Assembly: GCA_009692585.1 (NCBI GenBank)
Contig: SHYX01000009.1
Location: 1-64,000 of the forward strand
Direction of reading: 5' to 3'
From: Myxococcales bacterium
GTDB lineage: Bacteria; Myxococcota; UBA796; SXON01
DNA: 64,000 bases
Below, in pieces: positions 33,918 through 43,539 of the stretch (the stretch's first letter is position 1; every line of letters begins with the position of its first letter). Position numbers and translations under genes: made by a program. The notes under the pieces were generated by a model, which was not told the DNA's origin, did no database searches, and saw nothing but the letters and a program-made list of their open reading frames with translations.

Positions 33918-34397
33918 TTGCTGGTCGAAGTTCAAGATCGCGTGGAGGGCCGCTGGCGCATCCGGGTGGTGCCGCCACCGGACGAGGCGCTGCGGGGCTT
34001 CACGGTCGGGCTGGTGGGCGAAGACGGCGTGCCGCTCGGGCCGGCCATCGTCGCGGCGCCGGATGCTGGCCCCGAGTGGCTGCTCGAGGTGCGCGGCCCG
34101 TGCACCCTCCCGCCCGGCGCGATCGTCCGGGTGATCCTGCACGGTGATGGTCGCGACGTGACCATCTCCGACGTCGTGGTGGCGCGCCGGCGGGGATTGC
34201 ACGCCTGGCTCAGCGCCCACGCCCAACTTCCCCTGGGTTCTCGGGCTGAGTTCGAGCCGCTCAAGTCCGAAGACCGTCTGCGCCTCGCGGCTCGCTGGTG
34301 CTGGATGCAGGCCGATTCCGCCCCGTGCTCGCCGCTGAGCGCCGAGGCGCAGGACATCCTCTCGGAAATGGGCGTCGACGTGGACGACGTGCGGTAG
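33918..34397 (+). CDS. conserved-looking hypothetical protein
   Basis: A 159-residue cytoplasmic protein with no signal or membrane segment. The first half is beta-rich (VEGRWRIRVVPPPDEALRGF, GAIVRVILHGDGRDVTISDV), the second helical and Trp/Cys-containing (LRLAARWCWMQADSAPC). No family is recognised. The TTG start at 33918 has a GGAG 7 bases upstream. It is divergent from the lipoprotein-activator operon and followed 16 bp later by the carboxypeptidase gene. Confidence 0.65.
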   Translation: MLVEVQDRVEGRWRIRVVPPPDEALRGFTVGLVGEDGVPLGPAIVAAPDAGPEWLLEVRGPCTLPPGAIVRVILHGDGRDVTISDVVVARRRGLHAWLSAHAQLPLGSRAEFEPLKSEDRLRLAARWCWMQADSAPCSPLSAEAQDILSEMGVDVDDVR

Positions 34398-34413
34398 GCG
34401 TTAGAACGCGCGG

Positions 34414-35448
34414 ATGCTCTCGGCCGTCGTCACCGCCACGCTCGCCCACGCGACGTGCGGCGCGTGCACGGCGGAGGGGCGCGCCTATCAAGACTACGTC
34501 GAGGAGGCGCGGGCGGCCTCTACCCAGGACCATCCTGAACCGGCCTACCTGTTTGCCGCCGAGGCGCATCAACAACTCGCGATGATGTCCGGGGAGCGAC
34601 CCGGCGTCGTGCAGCCGTTCCGCATCGGCGCGTCCGGGGCCGACCGCCCCATATGGGCGCTGCGCCTCGTCGATCCCGCCGTGCCACCCCGCGGCAGCTT
34701 GCTGGTCCTGGCCAACATCCACGCGTTGGAGTGGGTACCGACCGAGGTGGCCGTGGCCTTTGCGCTGGATTTTGCCCGGTCGCCGGTCGCCGGCGCCGAG
34801 ATCGTGCTCATTCCCAGCCTCAACGTCGACGGCCGCGCCCTGGTGGAGGCGGACCTGCGCGCCGGGCGCGACGTGTACCGCCGCGGCAACGCGGCGCGGG
34901 TCGATCTCAATCGCGATTTTGGGGTGAACCGGGACAGTCGCGCCATCTGGAAGGCGCTCATCCCGAGCCGCTACCTCGTGTCGCCCGCGCCGCTGTCCCA
35001 GCCCGAGAGCCGTGCACTCGACGCCCTGGCCGCCTCCGAGCGCTTCGACGCCGCGGTCTCGCTGCACGCGTTCGGCGGCTTTTTCTATTCGCCCTGGGCG
35101 GGCCGCTGGAAGCGCCCGGGCGACCACGCGGAGTTCGGGCGCCTCGGCGTCCTGATGCAGGCCGCGATGGTCAACCACCCGTACCGGCCCCGCCAGCTCA
35201 GCCGATGGGGCTTTTTCTTCCGCGGTCTGGGCATGGAACTGGATCACCTCTACGGCACCTACGGCACCTACGCGTTCCTCGTCGAGACGACCCGTTCCGG
35301 CGTGGAGTCGCCCGCCGATCTCGACTCCAACTTCCGGATCTACAACCCCCGCGACCCGCGCCGCCACGCCGCGGAAGGGGTTCGCTACCTTCGTGCGCTC
35401 GCGACCGAGATCGCCTCCGGTCGGGTCAAGGCCAGGAGGGCGCCATGA
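34414..35448 (+). CDS. M14-family zinc carboxypeptidase
   Basis: A 344-residue metallocarboxypeptidase. Zinc ligands are seen in LANIHALEWVPTE (HxxE) and SLHAFGGFF (third ligand His), the substrate Arg/Asn motif in NAARVDLNRDFG, and the catalytic Glu in YAFLVETTRSG. A short hydrophobic N-terminus (MLSAVVTATLAHA) looks like a signal peptide, so it probably works in the periplasm or outside, trimming peptides or peptidoglycan stems. Its TGA overlaps the ATG of the cyclase gene. Confidence 0.88.
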   Translation: MLSAVVTATLAHATCGACTAEGRAYQDYVEEARAASTQDHPEPAYLFAAEAHQQLAMMSGERPGVVQPFRIGASGADRPIWALRLVDPAVPPRGSLLVLANIHALEWVPTEVAVAFALDFARSPVAGAEIVLIPSLNVDGRALVEADLRAGRDVYRRGNAARVDLNRDFGVNRDSRAIWKALIPSRYLVSPAPLSQPESRALDALAASERFDAAVSLHAFGGFFYSPWAGRWKRPGDHAEFGRLGVLMQAAMVNHPYRPRQLSRWGFFFRGLGMELDHLYGTYGTYAFLVETTRSGVESPADLDSNFRIYNPRDPRRHAAEGVRYLRALATEIASGRVKARRAP

Positions 35449-36368
35449 GCGTACAACGACGGCTGGCGGCCCTGGCGCCGCGGCTGTTTCCGGCACTGGT
35501 GTGGGCGGTCGCCGCCGCTGCGTCCGTCAGCTTTGCCGTGGTCGTCGCCATCGAGGGGCCGCACGCCCTGGCGGTCGGAATGGCGATGATCACGCTGCTC
35601 CTGGCGATCGCTGCCGCCACCTACGGCTACCTCGTGGTGCTGGCGCCGGACACACTGCGCCTGCTGTTCCATGAGCGTGGGCACGGGGGTCCGGCGCCAG
35701 GCGACGCGCCGCAGGTGGACGATGCCCTGGCCCGCTACTTCTCGGTCAAGGTCACCCAGGTGCTCCGCGAGCAGGGCGCCGACGCGCTCCGACCCGTCCG
35801 GCGGGAAATCTCGGTGCTCTTCGCCGACCTCAACGGCTTCACGCGCTACTCCGAGGTCGCCAGCGCCGAGGAGTCGGTGGTGACCCTCACCCACTACCTG
35901 GACGAGTTGGTCCGTGTGGCGCACCTCCATGACGGCACCGTGGACAAATTCATGGGCGACGAGGTGATGGTGCTGTTCGGGGCGCCCCTGGAGCAGCCCG
36001 ATCACGCCATTCGAGCCATCGCCTGCGCACGCGACATGCAAGTCGTCGTTGGCCTCCTCAACACCGAAAGGAGCCGGCGTAAGCTCGCTACACTCGGACT
36101 TACGGTCGGGGTCAACTCGGGGGAGTGTGTGGTGGGCAACGTCGGCGGCGAGACGCGGGTGCAGTTCTCCGCCATCGGCGACACCGTCAATGTCGCCAAG
36201 CGCATCCAGGGGCTCGCATCGCGAGGCGACATCGTCGTCGGCGAACGTTCCATCGAGCTGGCGAACCTGCCACTCGAGGGGTTGGAGGAGCACTTCGTGA
36301 AGGGGCGCGGTCGCGCGGTGCGGATGCGGCGCATCGGGGCTCCCGAGGAGCCCGTGCCGTTCGCGTAG
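35445..36368 (+). CDS. membrane class III adenylate/guanylate cyclase
   Basis: A 307-residue protein with two N-terminal transmembrane helices (residues about 15-65) and a C-terminal class III cyclase domain. Metal-binding Asp residues lie in SVLFADLNGFT and DKFMGDEVMVLFG; the transition-state Asn/Arg lie in GDTVNVAKRIQGLA; GVNSGECVVGNVG is also conserved. It makes cAMP (or cGMP) in the cytoplasm; no sensor domain is present between membrane and catalytic parts. It overlaps the carboxypeptidase by 4 bp. Confidence 0.92.
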   Translation: MSVQRRLAALAPRLFPALVWAVAAAASVSFAVVVAIEGPHALAVGMAMITLLLAIAAATYGYLVVLAPDTLRLLFHERGHGGPAPGDAPQVDDALARYFSVKVTQVLREQGADALRPVRREISVLFADLNGFTRYSEVASAEESVVTLTHYLDELVRVAHLHDGTVDKFMGDEVMVLFGAPLEQPDHAIRAIACARDMQVVVGLLNTERSRRKLATLGLTVGVNSGECVVGNVGGETRVQFSAIGDTVNVAKRIQGLASRGDIVVGERSIELANLPLEGLEEHFVKGRGRAVRMRRIGAPEEPVPFA

Positions 36369-36460
36369 ACCGCGATGACGATCGTTGACTCGGTCGTTGG
36401 TGGCGGCCGGGTCGCGCAGACCATAAGCGCGCCGGTCCACCCCACCCCCAAGTATCGCCG

Positions 36461-37396
36461 ATGATCACCGTCTCCGGGCTCACTCACTACTATGGCAATC
36501 GCCGCGCGGTCGAAGACCTCTCGTTCACCATCGCGGAAAACGAGATTGTCGGCATCCTCGGCCTCAACGGGGCTGGAAAGAGCACCACGCTCAAGGTGCT
36601 GGCCGGCCTCATCGTCCCCACCGCGGGCACCGTCACCGTGGACGGGACCGATCTGGTGGCGGCTGGCGCCGAGTTCCGGGCCCGCATCGGCTATCTGCCG
36701 GAAGACCCTCCGCTCTACAAGGAGATGACCGTCACCGAGTTCCTGCTCTACGTCGGGCAGCTCAAGGGCCGTTCGGCGGCCGAGGTGTTGGCTCGGCTAC
36801 CGGCCACGCTCAAGACCTGCCAGATCGATCAGGTGGCCGACCGGGTCATCGGCGAGCTCAGCCATGGCTACAAGAAGCGGGTCGGGATCGCCCAGGCGAT
36901 CATCCATCAGCCCCGGCTGGTGATCCTCGACGAACCCATCTCCGGACTCGATCCCAAGCAGATCGTCGAGATGCGGCAGGTGGTGCGTGAGCTGGGCAAG
37001 CAGTGCACGGTGCTCATCTCCAGCCACATCCTCGGCGAAATCAGCGAGACCTGCGATCGGCTCCTGGTGCTCAACGGCGGCCGCATCGTCGCGTCGGGCG
37101 GCGAGGCCGAGCTGGCCGCGGCGGCGGCCATCCAGGGCACTCGCGTCACCCTCCAACTGCGCGGCAGCCGCGAGCAGATCGAGGGCGCGCTGCGCCACGT
37201 GACCGGCGTTCAGTCCAGCGACCTGGTCGGGGAGCCGGGTGGGTTGTGGAAGGTCCATGTGGCGTTGGGCGCCGACCACCGTGAAAGCCTGGTCGCGGCG
37301 CTGGTCACCGCCGGTGTCGGCGTGCGGCGCATGGTGGAAGACGAATCCGAGCTCGAGAGCATCTTCCTCGGGCTCACGCAGGGGGCGACGGCATGA
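36461..37396 (+). CDS. ABC transporter ATPase (GldA-like)
   Basis: A 311-residue ABC ATPase with Walker [14 protein letters not shown], signature GELSHGYKKRVGIAQA, Walker B LVILDEPISGLD and switch ISSHILGEI. A C-terminal extension of about 90 residues may mediate dimer or regulator contacts. It is the first gene of a four-gene unit (ATPase, permease, GldG-like, DUF4340-like) joined by ATGA overlaps. GldA/F/G were named for Bacteroidetes gliding, but homologues are widespread as uncharacterised exporters. Confidence 0.94.
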   Translation: MITVSGLTHYYGNRRAVEDLSFTIAENEIVGILGLNGAGKSTTLKVLAGLIVPTAGTVTVDGTDLVAAGAEFRARIGYLPEDPPLYKEMTVTEFLLYVGQLKGRSAAEVLARLPATLKTCQIDQVADRVIGELSHGYKKRVGIAQAIIHQPRLVILDEPISGLDPKQIVEMRQVVRELGKQCTVLISSHILGEISETCDRLLVLNGGRIVASGGEAELAAAAAIQGTRVTLQLRGSREQIEGALRHVTGVQSSDLVGEPGGLWKVHVALGADHRESLVAALVTAGVGVRRMVEDESELESIFLGLTQGATA

Positions 37397-38118
37397 GGGG
37401 CATCTTCCTGGTCGCGCGGCGAGACTTCGCCGCCTACGTCAACACCATCTGGGGCTGGGTGATCCTGGCGCTGGCGCTCTTGCTCGACGGCATCCTCTTC
37501 AACGTGCTCGGCATGAAGGGCCAGGCGCTCTTCAGCTCCGAGGTGCTCAAGCAGTTCTTCTACCTCTCGGGCGGCGTCACCCTGGCCGTCGGGGTGTTCA
37601 TCACCATGCGCCTGTTTGCCGAAGAACGGCAGACCGGCACCATGGTGCTCTTGGAGGCCAGTCCGCTCTCAGACGGGCAGCTGGTGGCGGGCAAGTACCT
37701 CAGCGCGATGATGTTCATCGTCCTGTTCCAGGCGCTGAGCCTGTACATGCCGGCGATGATCTTCGTCAATGGCAAGGTCAGCTACGAGGAGATCGCCGTC
37801 GGCTACCTGGGCGTCACGGCGCTGGCCTCGGCCGGGGTGGCCATCGGTACGTGGGCCAGCTCGATCTCGCGCAACCAGATCCTGGCGCTGGTGGTGGGCA
37901 CCGTCGCGGTGCTCTTCTTCGTCGCCTGCTGGATGATCTCCCGAAAGAGCGACGCTCCGTTCAAGGAGGTCTTCAGCTACATCGCCTTCTACGACAAGCA
38001 GTACGCCCCGTTCCAGGAGGGCAAGATCAACACCGAGGGGCTGGTCTACTTCGGCTCGGTCACCTTCGCGTTCCTCCTGCTTGCCACCCAGTCGCTCAGC
38101 GCCCGGAGGTGGGAATGA
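37393..38118 (+). CDS. ABC-2 permease (GldF-like)
   Basis: A 241-residue membrane protein with six predicted helices and the cytoplasmic motif FAEERQTGTMVLLEASPLSD after the second helix, typical of ABC-2/GldF permeases. It starts inside the ATPase stop (ATGA) and ends inside the GldG-like gene start. Confidence 0.92.
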   Translation: MRGIFLVARRDFAAYVNTIWGWVILALALLLDGILFNVLGMKGQALFSSEVLKQFFYLSGGVTLAVGVFITMRLFAEERQTGTMVLLEASPLSDGQLVAGKYLSAMMFIVLFQALSLYMPAMIFVNGKVSYEEIAVGYLGVTALASAGVAIGTWASSISRNQILALVVGTVAVLFFVACWMISRKSDAPFKEVFSYIAFYDKQYAPFQEGKINTEGLVYFGSVTFAFLLLATQSLSARRWE

Positions 38119-39902
38119 ACACCCAGACCATCCTGTACTTCGTCGGTAGCTTCGCCATCTTCCTGGGCGAGCGCCTCTTCAGCGACGGCGACGTGCCCCG
38201 CTGGGCGCTGGGCGGCCTCGGGGCGGTCCTGGTCGTCCTTTCGTTCCTCGGTCGCGCCACATCGATGGGCCGCCACCCCTCCGCCACCCGGATCGGGCTC
38301 GGCTTCCTGGCGCTGTCCGCGTCGAGCCTGCTCTTCTACGTGCTGCAGATGAAGGACGTCGTCGGGGAGTTCGGCTTGGACGCCGACGGCACCGCGCACG
38401 TCCGCACCGCGCTGCAGGCGATGGTGCCGATGGCATGGTTCGTGGGTGCGATGCCGGCGTTCGGCATCAACCGCACCCTGGCCGCCAGCCCCCACAGCAT
38501 TCACCCACTGCGCGTACGGGCCGCGTGGGAGTCGGGACTCGCCATCGGGCTCGGCATCGCGATGCTCTTCCCGCTGAACTACCTGGCACACGTGTACAAC
38601 GAGCGTTGGAACTTCAGTTACTTCAAGGTGACCGAAGTCGGCGAAGCCACCCAGCGCGCCGTGGACGCCCTCCCGGAACCGGTGCGCGTGGTGCTGTTCT
38701 ACCCGCCGGCGAGCGAGGTCCTGGGCGAGCTGCAGCCCTACTTCGACTCCCTGGAAGGCCCGAACCTCAGCGTCGAAGTGATGGATCACGCGATGGACCC
38801 GGAGCAGGCCAAGGCCTGGAAGATCAGGGACAACGGCAACATCGCGATCGTGCTCGGCGACAAGGTCGAGACCATCAAGATCACCGACAAGATGGACTCC
38901 GCCAAGAAAGACCTGCGCAAGCTCGACAGCAAGGTGCAGGCTTCGATGTTGAAGCTCGCGACCGACAAACGGACGGTCTACTTCACCGTCGGTCACGACG
39001 AACTCTACTGGAAGAACGCCGCGGACGACCAGAGCAACATCGAGACCTTCAAGAAAGCCCTGGAGTCGCTCAACTTCAAGGTCAAGGAGCTGGGCATCGA
39101 CGACGGGCTGGCCCAGGCCGTCCCCGACGACGCGGCCCTGGTCTTCGTGGTCGGGCCCAAAAAGCCCTTCTTCGCCGAGGAGGTCGCCGCACTACAGGCC
39201 TTCCGCGATCAGGGCGGCGCCCTCTTCCTGATGTTCGAGCCGACGGCCGACGACATGGGACCACTGGCGACGCTGGCTGGCGTGACCGTGGACCTCGCCA
39301 CCCCGGTGGTGTCCGACAAGGCCTACCTGCCCATCGCCCGCGGCATCATCGACCGGGCAAACGTCGGCACCAACAAGTACACCTCGCACGAATCGGTCAC
39401 CCAGCTCAGCAAACACAGCAACGAGGCGGTGCTCATCACCCCCGGAGCCGGCTCGCTGAGCGAGGCCGACGGCCACCCGGGCAAGGTCACCATCACCGTC
39501 AAGGGCATGCCCGACTGGTTCCACGACCTCGACGGCGACTACGAGGCCGACAAGGACCTGGAAAAGCGTGGAGGCCTCGAGATCGCCGCCGTCTCGACCG
39601 GTCCCACCTCGTCGGGGGACAAGTCCGAGTGGCGCGTTGCCGCGATCAGCGACGCGAGCTTCCTGAGCAACGCCTTCATCCGCAACCCCGCCAACGCGGC
39701 CTTCGCGGTAGACACGGTGGCGTGGCTCACCGCCGACGCGGCACTGGGCGGTGACACCCAGTCCGAGGAGGATGTGCGCATCCAACACACCAAGGAGGAC
39801 GAAGGCTTGTGGTTCTACGGCACCACCGCCGTACTGCCGGCCCTGATCTTCGTGCTGGGCGCGTTCCGCGTCCGCAACCGTCACCAGAAGGGTGCAGCAT
39901 GA
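38115..39902 (+). CDS. GldG-like ABC-associated membrane protein
   Basis: A 595-residue protein with about four helices in the first 160 residues, a large extracytoplasmic domain (residues about 170-560) and a final helix. The domain contains VRVVLFYPPASEVLGELQPY and a GATase1-like region (DDAALVFVVGPKKPFFAEEV, GGALFLMFEP), matching the GldG/intraflagellar-transport-like family of ABC auxiliary proteins. It starts in an ATGA overlap with the permease gene and overlaps the DUF4340-like gene. Confidence 0.88.
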   Translation: MNTQTILYFVGSFAIFLGERLFSDGDVPRWALGGLGAVLVVLSFLGRATSMGRHPSATRIGLGFLALSASSLLFYVLQMKDVVGEFGLDADGTAHVRTALQAMVPMAWFVGAMPAFGINRTLAASPHSIHPLRVRAAWESGLAIGLGIAMLFPLNYLAHVYNERWNFSYFKVTEVGEATQRAVDALPEPVRVVLFYPPASEVLGELQPYFDSLEGPNLSVEVMDHAMDPEQAKAWKIRDNGNIAIVLGDKVETIKITDKMDSAKKDLRKLDSKVQASMLKLATDKRTVYFTVGHDELYWKNAADDQSNIETFKKALESLNFKVKELGIDDGLAQAVPDDAALVFVVGPKKPFFAEEVAALQAFRDQGGALFLMFEPTADDMGPLATLAGVTVDLATPVVSDKAYLPIARGIIDRANVGTNKYTSHESVTQLSKHSNEAVLITPGAGSLSEADGHPGKVTITVKGMPDWFHDLDGDYEADKDLEKRGGLEIAAVSTGPTSSGDKSEWRVAAISDASFLSNAFIRNPANAAFAVDTVAWLTADAALGGDTQSEEDVRIQHTKEDEGLWFYGTTAVLPALIFVLGAFRVRNRHQKGAA

Positions 39903-41053
39903 TTCGGCCCTGGAAGATTTTCGGCGGCGTTCTGGTGTTGTCGCTCGGCGCCAGCTGGGTGCGTTTCACCGGCGCTGCCATCACCGAAGAAAAAGACGGC
40001 GTGGTGCTCTTCGCCGAGAAGCCCGACGCGCTGGCCTCGGTCGCCTACACCTCGGCCGATCTGGACGTGCTCGTCGAGATGCGCACCGACGCGCTCGGTC
40101 GCTACGGCTGGGTGACGGTCACCGACCACAAGCAGAAAAAGGCGAAGGAGGGCGAAGCTCCACCCCCGGTCGAGACCAAGATCACCACCTTCAAGGCGGG
40201 GAGCGCCGCCGACAAGCTCTTCGATCTCGTCGCGCCGATGCGCGCCATGCGCGAGCTGACGGGCGTCGACGAACAGAAACTCGGCACCTTCGGCCTCAAG
40301 GACAGCGTCAGCTCGTTGGCGGTGACTGGCGGCGGCAGCACGGCCACGCTGGAGCTCGGCGGAGAAACCTACGGCGCCAAGGACCTCTACGCGCGCCACC
40401 GCGAGACGACTCGCTACTACGTGGTCGATGACGAGTTGATCAAGCCGATGAAGTTCGCAGCCACGCGGCTTCCGGAGCGCAATCTGTTCGGCGCGAAGAT
40501 CGAGACCGTCGACCGGGTGTCGCTCGGACAGGGCGGCAAGACCGTCGTGTGGACGCAGCACAACAAGGAAGACCGCAACGCCGACTGGTGGGAGCGCATG
40601 CCCACCCCTGGCACCGACGAGGTCGGCAAGAAGGACGAGACCTTCGCCAACTGGCTCGAAAAGGGCCTGAAGCTGAAGTCGCAGTCCTACGTGCAGACCG
40701 CAGACGTGCCCGCAACCACCGGGCCGGTGTTCGACCTCACCTTCTCGATCACCGGCAAACCCGACGAGACCCTCCACGTCACCCGGCTCGAGGACAGCTG
40801 GTACGCGTCGAGCGACTTCACCCGCGGCCTGGTGAAGCTCACCAAGTCCACGGTGGAGGACACCGCCGACGAGGTGGACGACATCATCGACGGCCGTGAG
40901 CCCCCGCCCAAGGCAAAGAAGACCCTGCCTGAGCCCGGAGATGGCCCCCCCATCGGCGGCCCGCCTGGGATGCCGCCAGGGCCCCCGGGGATGCCTCCGC
41001 ACATGCGGCCGCCGGGGTTGCCCTCGCCGGGGAAGATCAAGCCTCCGGGGTAG
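39899..41053 (+). CDS. DUF4340-like periplasmic protein
   Basis: A 384-residue protein with one N-terminal signal anchor (MIRPWKIFGGVLVLSLGASW) and a beta-rich extracytoplasmic domain with two related halves (FGLKDSVSSLAVTGGGSTATL, ARHRETTRYYVVDDELIKPM), as in DUF4340 proteins that accompany GldG-type genes. The last 60 residues are Pro/Gly-rich (GPPGMPPGPPGMPPH), probably disordered. It is the last gene of the four-gene ABC operon and converges on the RND gene. Confidence 0.85.
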   Translation: MIRPWKIFGGVLVLSLGASWVRFTGAAITEEKDGVVLFAEKPDALASVAYTSADLDVLVEMRTDALGRYGWVTVTDHKQKKAKEGEAPPPVETKITTFKAGSAADKLFDLVAPMRAMRELTGVDEQKLGTFGLKDSVSSLAVTGGGSTATLELGGETYGAKDLYARHRETTRYYVVDDELIKPMKFAATRLPERNLFGAKIETVDRVSLGQGGKTVVWTQHNKEDRNADWWERMPTPGTDEVGKKDETFANWLEKGLKLKSQSYVQTADVPATTGPVFDLTFSITGKPDETLHVTRLEDSWYASSDFTRGLVKLTKSTVEDTADEVDDIIDGREPPPKAKKTLPEPGDGPPIGGPPGMPPGPPGMPPHMRPPGLPSPGKIKPPG

Positions 41054-41090
41054 GGGCTGGCGCTCGTTATACCGGGTCCAGCTATGCCCG

Positions 41091-43472
41091 TCAGTCGACG
41101 GCATCCTCGTCCACTGACGTGGACTCCTGGAGCCCCGAACCGGCCATCGACCATCGCGTCGCAAAACCGAGGGGCACGAGCACGAAGCCGGCCACGGTGA
41201 CCGCCACCTCGCCGAGGAGCACCAACAGCCCGAGCGAGCGGATGCCCTGGCTGCTGCCGAGCGACAGCGCGGCGAAGGCCACGACCGTGGTCGAGGTGCC
41301 CAGAGCGCTGGCCCAGCCGGTGGTCGCGAGCGACTTGATGATCCCTCCCGGCCCCTCTTCCTCGATGCGATGGAGCAGGTGGATCATCACGTCGATGCCG
41401 ATGCCGAGCACGATCGGGAAGCCGACGAAGCTGACCATCGACACCTTGATGTCGGACATCGCCAGGAGCGCGAACCACCAGGCGACCCCGGCGATGAGCA
41501 CCCCCATCGCGCCGAGGACCGGGCCCAGCCGCCGCAGGTCGAGCGCGGTGAAGAAGAGCACCAACAAGAACGCCACCGCCGCGATGATCGGACCATCGCG
41601 CAGCATCAGCCGGTACAAGACCCCGAGCGTGACGTACTCGCTGGCGATCACCTGCCGCGGGAACTCTTGCTCCATCACCACCGTGAGATGGTAGGCCTCT
41701 CGCATATCCCACATGTTTCCAGTGGGAATCATCAGGAGGCGGTGCTTTCCGTCCAAGGCGCCGAGCGCGTGCTGCAGGCCGCGCGGCAGCTCGGAGGCGG
41801 ACATCACGTGGGGGTCGGCGCCGGCGACACGCTCGAGATTTTTTCGAGCGGCGAGCGGAAGGAACACCACGTTGGGGTCAGCCGTCAGCGCCGCGATGTC
41901 GCGAAGTATCTTTACACGCAGCTCCTGATCGCGCGGCAGCACCGAGCGGATGGAGAGCACCTGGGCGATCTCGGGCAGCTTGCCGGCGGCCACCTTCTTC
42001 GAGACCCGGTCATACTCGGCGTCCAGCTCAGCCTCGGTGTCGTAGCTGATCACCAGGGGCGCATAGGATTCGCGGACCTGGACGCGTTCGGCCTCGTCCA
42101 GGTCGGCCCACGCGAGCCCTTGGGACCGCAGCTCCGAGAGGTCGTACTCGAACTCCACATCCTTGCCGAACAGGGCAGCCACCAGCGTGAATCCGCCGAG
42201 GAGCACCAGGGTCATCGGCGCGAGACGGTACACCGCCGGGAATCGCCCCACCAGGCCCCGGCGCCCCTCGCGGGTCACCCGCGGACCGCGCTTGTCGATC
42301 CACACGAACAACAGCGGCATCAGGACCAGCGCCACCACCAGGGTCAGCACCAAGCCCAGTGCCAGGAGCCAGCCCAACTGTCGGAAGCCGGCGAAATGCG
42401 CGACCAACAGCGCCGCGAACCCCGCGGAGGCGGTGAGCGCCGCACTGGTGCAGGCCCCGCCGACGAGGTCCCACGCGCGCACGATCGCGTCCTCGACAGG
42501 CTCACCGGCGTCGACATGCTCACGGACCCGCGAGTACAGGTGCACGCCGAACTCGACACCCAGGCCGATCAGCACCGCGTTGACGAAGCTGGTGAAGCTG
42601 TTCAGGCCGCCAATCGTCGCGCCAGCGAGCCCGAGCGTCCAGATGTTGCTGATGATGAGCGGGACGAAGATGACTGCGAGCGCGCGCGGGGTGCGGAACG
42701 CGGCGGCGATGATCACCAGCACCAGCAGCAGGCTGGCCCCCGTGGTCCACACGATGTCCTTCTGAATCGCTCGGTAATCCTCGACATTGTGACGGTAGGC
42801 GCCGCCCTTCCACAGGATGTTCACGCTGGGGTGGCTGGCCTGCGCCGCGGCGACGACACGATCGACGTCGAGCATGAAGCGCTCGGCAAAAGGCAGGTCA
42901 TGCGCCGATCCTTTCGGCCGGATGATGATTCGGGCCACGCCCGACTTCGACACCAGCTTCAGGTTGCCACCGCCCTGTTGCAGTTTGTCGGTGATCGGGC
43001 CGAGGTCCAAGACGCTGGCGGCGATGAACGGATTGGCGAGCGCGGAGCCCAACGAAAGCGCGGCCTTGACGCGGTCGTGGATGGTCTGGAGCTCTGCTTC
43101 GCTCAGGAGCATCAACCCAAGCTTCAGCTCGGTCGCCGGGTCCAACTGATAGAGGACGTAGTCCACCTCGGGCAGCGCCTCGAAGGCCTGTTGCAGCTCG
43201 CTCATGAAGGCGTCGCGATCCGCCGGATCCTCGGCCTCGGCGGCGATCGTGAGCACGTTGACGCCACCCTCTTCACGGTCCAGCCGCGCCAACGCCTGGG
43301 TCGTTGGTTCGTCCGGCGGCATCAAATGCAGGATGTCGCTGTCGACCTTGACTTCGCGCGCGAAGAACCCGGCGATGAAAGTGATAACGGCCAGCATTCC
43401 CACGACCGCGGCTCGGTTCCCCAGCACCCAGCGAGCCAGCCGGCCGAAAAAGCCCCGCGGGGTATAGGTCAT
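41091..43472 (-). CDS. RND/MMPL-family exporter
   Basis: A 793-residue inner-membrane protein with two homologous halves, each with one helix, a periplasmic domain and five helices. Functional-looking segments are VNAVLIGLGVEFGVHLYSR (first half) and GFPIVLGIGIDVMIHLLHR (second half), where the Asp of the proton pathway is seen in GIDV. The build matches MMPL/HpnN-like lipid transporters such as those moving hopanoids or glycolipids. The start at 43472 has no competing candidate. It is monocistronic and divergent from the sigma factor gene. Confidence 0.9.
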   Translation of the reverse strand: MTYTPRGFFGRLARWVLGNRAAVVGMLAVITFIAGFFAREVKVDSDILHLMPPDEPTTQALARLDREEGGVNVLTIAAEAEDPADRDAFMSELQQAFEALPEVDYVLYQLDPATELKLGLMLLSEAELQTIHDRVKAALSLGSALANPFIAASVLDLGPITDKLQQGGGNLKLVSKSGVARIIIRPKGSAHDLPFAERFMLDVDRVVAAAQASHPSVNILWKGGAYRHNVEDYRAIQKDIVWTTGASLLLVLVIIAAAFRTPRALAVIFVPLIISNIWTLGLAGATIGGLNSFTSFVNAVLIGLGVEFGVHLYSRVREHVDAGEPVEDAIVRAWDLVGGACTSAALTASAGFAALLVAHFAGFRQLGWLLALGLVLTLVVALVLMPLLFVWIDKRGPRVTREGRRGLVGRFPAVYRLAPMTLVLLGGFTLVAALFGKDVEFEYDLSELRSQGLAWADLDEAERVQVRESYAPLVISYDTEAELDAEYDRVSKKVAAGKLPEIAQVLSIRSVLPRDQELRVKILRDIAALTADPNVVFLPLAARKNLERVAGADPHVMSASELPRGLQHALGALDGKHRLLMIPTGNMWDMREAYHLTVVMEQEFPRQVIASEYVTLGVLYRLMLRDGPIIAAVAFLLVLFFTALDLRRLGPVLGAMGVLIAGVAWWFALLAMSDIKVSMVSFVGFPIVLGIGIDVMIHLLHRIEEEGPGGIIKSLATTGWASALGTSTTVVAFAALSLGSSQGIRSLGLLVLLGEVAVTVAGFVLVPLGFATRWSMAGSGLQESTSVDEDAVD

Positions 43473-43539
43473 CGCGCGCGCTTAGCCGGTTGGCCGGCGC
43501 CTTGCGCCCCGACCGTCGACGTCGTATCGTGCCCGCTGA

